A stretch of 64,000 nt of DNA, taken from assembly GCF_900114215.1 (NCBI RefSeq), contig NZ_FOSG01000008.1, forward strand, positions 62,001 through 126,000, given 5' to 3'. The stretch is from Streptomyces mangrovi. Lineage in GTDB: Bacteria > Actinomycetota > Actinomycetes > Streptomycetales > Streptomycetaceae. Shown here one piece after another: positions 61,058 to 64,000 of this stretch; position 1 is the first letter of the stretch; every line of letters begins with the position of its first letter. Made by a program: the position numbers and the translations under genes. The notes under the pieces were generated by a model. The model was not told where the DNA came from. It did not search any database and saw only the letters and a program-made list of their open reading frames with translations.

Positions 61058-61078
61058 GTGATACCTGGTGGGTATCAC
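61058..61078. promoter_or_regulatory. LysR-type operator in divergent promoter
   Basis: GTGATACC (61058-61065), TGGTG, GGTATCAC (61071-61078): 8-bp perfect arms that contain the T-N11-A LysR box. It lies between the aldo/keto reductase and LysR genes. Confidence 0.65.
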
Positions 61079-61095
61079 CCGGTTACGCTGTGGTC

Positions 61096-62004
61096 ATGGA
61101 AACCCAGGACATCCAGGAGGCCCAGGAGACCCAGGAGACCCAGGACATCCTGGAGATCCGTGAGCTGCGGTACTTCACGGCCGTCGCGGAGGAACTGCAC
61201 TTCGGCCGTGCCGCCGAGCGACTCGGCATGGCCCAGCCGCCGCTGTCCCGGGCGATCCAGCGGCTCGAGCGGCGTCTCGGCGTCTGCTTGCTGAGGCGCA
61301 ACCGCCGCGGCGTCTGTCTGACCGGTGCCGGGGAGATACTGCTGCAAGAGGGCCGCGCGGCCCTCGACGCGGCCGCCGCCGCCGCTCGCCGCACCCGCCG
61401 CGCCGGCGGCGCCGACGGTCGGGGCGGCCCCCGCAACCGCCTGGTGCTGGCGGTGAAGGCCGGCGCGTCCCACGAGCTGCTGCACAGACTCCTGGACGCC
61501 TATGCGGCCGAGCCCGGTGCCGCCGAGGTCGAGGTGCTGCCGAGCGGCACGTGTGAGCAGGAGGGGATGCTGCGCGACGGCCGCGCCGACGTGGCGCTCA
61601 TGCACGCGCCGTTCAACTCCCTCGCCGGGTTCGACAGCGAGGAACTGACGACCGAGGGGCAGATCGCCGTCCTGCCCGCCGGGCACCCCCTCGCCGCGCG
61701 CAGGACGCTGTCCCTGGCCGAGGTCGGCGACATCCCCGGTCTCCCGCTTGCCCGCTGGGCCCGCCACGGCAGGTTCCCGCCCGGTCCGGGCCCCGAGATC
61801 CACGACCAGACGCAGCTGGCCCAGCTGATCGCCCTCGGACGCACCGTGGCCGTCTTCCCCGAATCAGCCCGTGCCTGGCTGTGGGCCGAGCACGCCGCCG
61901 TCCCCCTGACCGACGCGCCCTCCGTCGTCACCCACATCGCCTGGCCCGCGCACAGCCGCTCCCTCGCCCTCGCCGGGCTGGTCCGCACGGCCACCCGGCT
62001 GTGA
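61096..62004 (+). CDS. LysR-family transcriptional regulator
   Basis: 302 aa, ATG 61096; a TACGCT -10 box ends 8 nt upstream, so the mRNA is likely leaderless. HTH: EIRELRYFTAVAEELHFGRAAERLGMAQPPLSRAIQRLERRLGVCLLRRNRRGVCLTGAGEILLQEGR. The effector domain (about 110-302) includes LVLAVKAGASHELLHRLLDAY and TEGQIAVLPAGHPLAARRTLSLAEVGDIPGLPLARW. The first 15 codons contain an ETQ-like repeat (GGAGACCCA in DNA). Divergent from an aldo/keto reductase with a perfect LysR box; autoregulation and control of the reductase are inferred. Confidence 0.91.
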   Translation: METQDIQEAQETQETQDILEIRELRYFTAVAEELHFGRAAERLGMAQPPLSRAIQRLERRLGVCLLRRNRRGVCLTGAGEILLQEGRAALDAAAAAARRTRRAGGADGRGGPRNRLVLAVKAGASHELLHRLLDAYAAEPGAAEVEVLPSGTCEQEGMLRDGRADVALMHAPFNSLAGFDSEELTTEGQIAVLPAGHPLAARRTLSLAEVGDIPGLPLARWARHGRFPPGPGPEIHDQTQLAQLIALGRTVAVFPESARAWLWAEHAAVPLTDAPSVVTHIAWPAHSRSLALAGLVRTATRL

Positions 62005-62033
62005 ACCGCCCCCGCCTCCCGCCGGCCGGTCCG

Positions 62034-63122
62034 TCAGCCGAGCCGTACGGTGCGGCCCTCGGCCGCGGAGGTGCGGGCCGCCTCCAGTACCCGCAGCGTC
62101 TCGGCCGCCTCCCGTGCGGCGACCGGGGGCTCGCCCCCCTCGCGCAGGGCGGCGGCGACGGCGGCGTAGTAGGCGGGGTAGTCGCCGGAGCGGGACGGCA
62201 CGGGCCGTACGTCGTCCGCCGCGCCCAGGGTGCCCCAGGCGGACTCCGCCTCCGCGCCCCAGGGCTCGCCGGGGGTGGGGCGGGCGCCGGCGCGCAGGGC
62301 GTCCTCCTGGGGGTCGAGGCCGTACTTGACGTAGGCGGCCCGGCTGCCCAGTACCCGGAAGCGGGGGCCGAGGGCGGCGGCGGTGGAGCTGACCCACAGG
62401 TGGGAGCGGGTGCCCGAGGCGTGGTGGAGGGCGATGAAGGTGTCGTCGTCGGCCTCGGCGCCGGGGCGGCGCGCGTCGGACTCGGCGTGGACGGAGACCG
62501 CGGGGCCGAAGAGGGTGAGCGCCTGGTCCACCACATGGCTGCCCAGGTCGTACAGCAGTCCGCCGAGTTCGGCGGGGTCGCCGGACTCGCGCCAGCCGCC
62601 CTTGAGGTTCGGGCGCCACCGCTCGAAGCGGGACTCGAAGCGCCACACCTCGCCCAGCGCGCCCTCGGCCAGCAGGTCGCGCAGGGTGAGGAAGTCGCCG
62701 TCCCAGCGGCGGTTGTTGAACACCGACAGCAGCAGTCCGCGGCGCTCGGCCAGGCCGGCCAGTTCCTCGGCCTCGGCGGCGCCGGCCGCCAGCGGCTTGT
62801 CGACGACGACGGCCAGTCCGGCCTCCAGCGCCCGGGTGGCCAGCTCGACGTGGGTGCGGTTGGGGGAGGCGACGACGACGAGGTCGAGTTCACCGGCGCG
62901 TGCGAACAGCTCGCCGGCACTGGCGGCGGTGCGCAGTTCCTCGCCGTGCTCGGCACGGGCCTGCCGCCGCCGCTCGGGGGAGGAGGTGACGACGGTGTCC
63001 AGTACGAGGCCGTCGGTGGCGGCGATCAGCGGCGCATGGAAGACGGAGCCGGCCAGGCCGTAACCGATCAGTCCGACGCGCAGGGGGTTGGGGACCGGGG
63101 CGGCGGGGGAGGCGGCGTTCAT
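62034..63122 (-). CDS. Gfo/Idh/MocA-family oxidoreductase
   Basis: 362 aa, ATG 63122. Rossmann N-terminus: LRVGLIGYGLAGSVFHAPLIAATDGLVLDTVVTSSPERR, VVVASPNRTHVELATRALEAGLAVVVDKPLAAGAAEAEEL (EKP-type motif as DKP). The C-terminal part has the substrate-site motif GGLLYDLGSHVVDQALTLFG (D-x-x-x-H). Such enzymes oxidise sugars or inositols with NAD(P). The frame is open to 63293 without an RBS. Divergent from a ROK repressor gene with an inverted repeat between, which suggests carbohydrate-responsive control. Confidence 0.92.
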   Translation of the reverse strand: MNAASPAAPVPNPLRVGLIGYGLAGSVFHAPLIAATDGLVLDTVVTSSPERRRQARAEHGEELRTAASAGELFARAGELDLVVVASPNRTHVELATRALEAGLAVVVDKPLAAGAAEAEELAGLAERRGLLLSVFNNRRWDGDFLTLRDLLAEGALGEVWRFESRFERWRPNLKGGWRESGDPAELGGLLYDLGSHVVDQALTLFGPAVSVHAESDARRPGAEADDDTFIALHHASGTRSHLWVSSTAAALGPRFRVLGSRAAYVKYGLDPQEDALRAGARPTPGEPWGAEAESAWGTLGAADDVRPVPSRSGDYPAYYAAVAAALREGGEPPVAAREAAETLRVLEAARTSAAEGRTVRLG

Positions 63123-63128
63123 GGCGCC

Positions 63129-63155
63129 CACTTTGGCAACAGCGTTTCCGAAGTG
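63129..63155. promoter_or_regulatory. Inverted repeat between oxidoreductase and ROK repressor
   Basis: CACTTTGG (63129-63136) and CCGAAGTG (63148-63155) are inverted with one mismatch, 7 bp from the oxidoreductase start. It is a candidate ROK operator. Confidence 0.55.
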
Positions 63156-63178
63156 CAAGCGGGCGCGAGAATGGACCC

Positions 63179-64000
63179 GTGACCCCTGCCTCCCCCGGTT
63201 CCGTCCCCGCCGTTTCCCCCGGCCCCGGCCCCGGCCTCGCCGCCTCCCCGGCGGCCGCGGACCCGCCGGCCCTGCGCGGCCACAACGCCGCACTCGTTCT
63301 GGATCTGCTGCGCGCGGCGGGCGAGGCGGGCGCGAGTAGGCCCGAACTGGCCGAGGCCGCGGGGCTGACCCCGCAGGCCGTCAGCAAGATCACCGCCCGG
63401 CTGCGGGAGGCGGGACTGGTGGCGCGGGCGGGGCGCCGCCCCTCCACCGGAGGCAAGCCGCGCACCCTGTGGCGCCTGGTGCGCGACGCGCGCCACGCGG
63501 TGGGTCTGCACCTGGACCGTGACGAGGTCACCGCCGTCCTGGTGGATCTGCAGGGCGGCGTGATCGCGGCGCACCGGGCCCCCTTCGACCTGGGCGCGCC
63601 CCGCGATGCGGTGCTGGACGCGGCGGCCGGCGCGGTGCGCGCCCTGCCGGACGGTCCCGGACTGCCGGACGGCCCCGGACGCGGCGGCCGTCCGCTGGGC
63701 GTCGGGGTGGCGTGTCCGGGCCCGCTGGACCACCGCACGGGAGTGCTGCGGCGGGTGACCGGCCTCCCCCACTGGGACGGCCACCCGCTGCGGGAGGCGC
63801 TGTCCCGGCGGCTGGGGCTGCCCGTCGTGCTGGACAAGGACACCAACGCGGCGGCCCTCGGTCTCGCCCTGTGCGGCGGACAGGGGGCCGGGGGCGCCTC
63901 GTTCGCGTATCTGCACCTGGGCACCGGGCTGGGCGCCGGGCTCGTGCTGGGCGGGGCGCTGTACCGGGGCACGCGCACCGGGGCCGGCGAGTTCGGCCAC
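63179..64000 (+). CDS. ROK-family transcriptional repressor (partial)
   Basis: Open from GTG 63179 to the window edge (274 codons, C-terminus missing), starting leaderless or with a weak RBS. N-terminal winged HTH: LRGHNAALVLDLLRAAGEAGASRPELAEAAGLTPQAVSKITARLREAGLVARAGRRPSTGGKPRTLWRL. The ROK sugar-kinase-like domain follows: AVGLHLDRDEVTAVLVDLQGGV, GVGVACPGPLDHRTGVL, VVLDKDTNAAALGLAL, YLHLGTGLGAGLVLGGALYRG, GAGEFGH (start of the zinc-site region). It likely represses the divergent oxidoreductase in response to a sugar or sugar phosphate, inferred from arrangement and family. Confidence 0.9.
   Translation, partial: MTPASPGSVPAVSPGPGPGLAASPAAADPPALRGHNAALVLDLLRAAGEAGASRPELAEAAGLTPQAVSKITARLREAGLVARAGRRPSTGGKPRTLWRLVRDARHAVGLHLDRDEVTAVLVDLQGGVIAAHRAPFDLGAPRDAVLDAAAGAVRALPDGPGLPDGPGRGGRPLGVGVACPGPLDHRTGVLRRVTGLPHWDGHPLREALSRRLGLPVVLDKDTNAAALGLALCGGQGAGGASFAYLHLGTGLGAGLVLGGALYRGTRTGAGEFGH

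Overview
The window is high-GC actinobacterial chromosome, almost certainly Streptomyces. Third codon positions are strongly G/C, GTG and TTG starts are common, many genes have a -10 box 6-8 nt before the start codon (leaderless mRNAs), and the gene order matches, as I remember it, the S. coelicolor core region around hup, murA1, hppD, cysM, nagF and rph. Nearly everything is housekeeping or regulatory core. The accessory parts are the left edge (a RiPP cluster), a small Doc-type toxin pair, and an HNH endonuclease gene beside a tRNA-Leu.

Layout. 1-4441 (minus): translationally coupled operon of a thiopeptide/azole-type RiPP cluster (pyridine-synthase-like enzyme, LanB glutamylation-type dehydratase, leader-binding F-type protein, cut by the window edge); no precursor gene is visible. 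4545-8618: methyltransferase, Tat-exported multicopper oxidase, membrane protein, a TTA-containing mini-ORF, and a NarL-like regulator lacking its phospho-acceptor Asp. 8698-16261: HelD-like helicase, a candidate structured sRNA, malic enzyme, HU, MurA, YqgE, DUF3039. 16587-23394: GH20 hexosaminidase and a three-gene molybdenum-hydroxylase operon whose large subunit has lost the catalytic Glu. 23418-28991: PP2C phosphatase, MFS exporter, Doc toxin with a tiny partner, SSL2-like helicase. 29431-33450: IclR regulator (HpdR-like), PDZ-less Lon-type protease, RDD protein, hppD and the divergent Lrp regulator (HpdA-like), with operator-like motifs shared between the regulators and hppD. 33650-39135: DUF2510-RDD protein, small membrane protein, M6 protease, hypothetical.

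39181-46569: NAD salvage (pncA, pncB), clpS-DUF2017, an alanine/glycine symporter with a perfect Crp-type site, and the protein-thiocarboxylate cysteine pathway (mec, leader peptide, cysO, cysM). 46852-51852: MBL hydrolase, GlcNAc PTS (nagE and nagF divergent), rph, an ECF-promoter lipoprotein, rdgB, tRNA-Leu(UAG). 51905-64000: four-repeat HNH protein, Bcp, DUF3618, GroES-like, class A PBP, SGNH esterase, DUF445, aldo/keto reductase with a divergent LysR, and Gfo/Idh oxidoreductase with a divergent ROK repressor (cut by the right edge).

The themes that tie genes together are tyrosine catabolism control (IclR and Lrp around hppD), sulfur assimilation via CysO, amino-sugar use (GH20 plus GlcNAc PTS) and NAD salvage. 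All functional calls are from sequence reading and memory of families; no database search was run.
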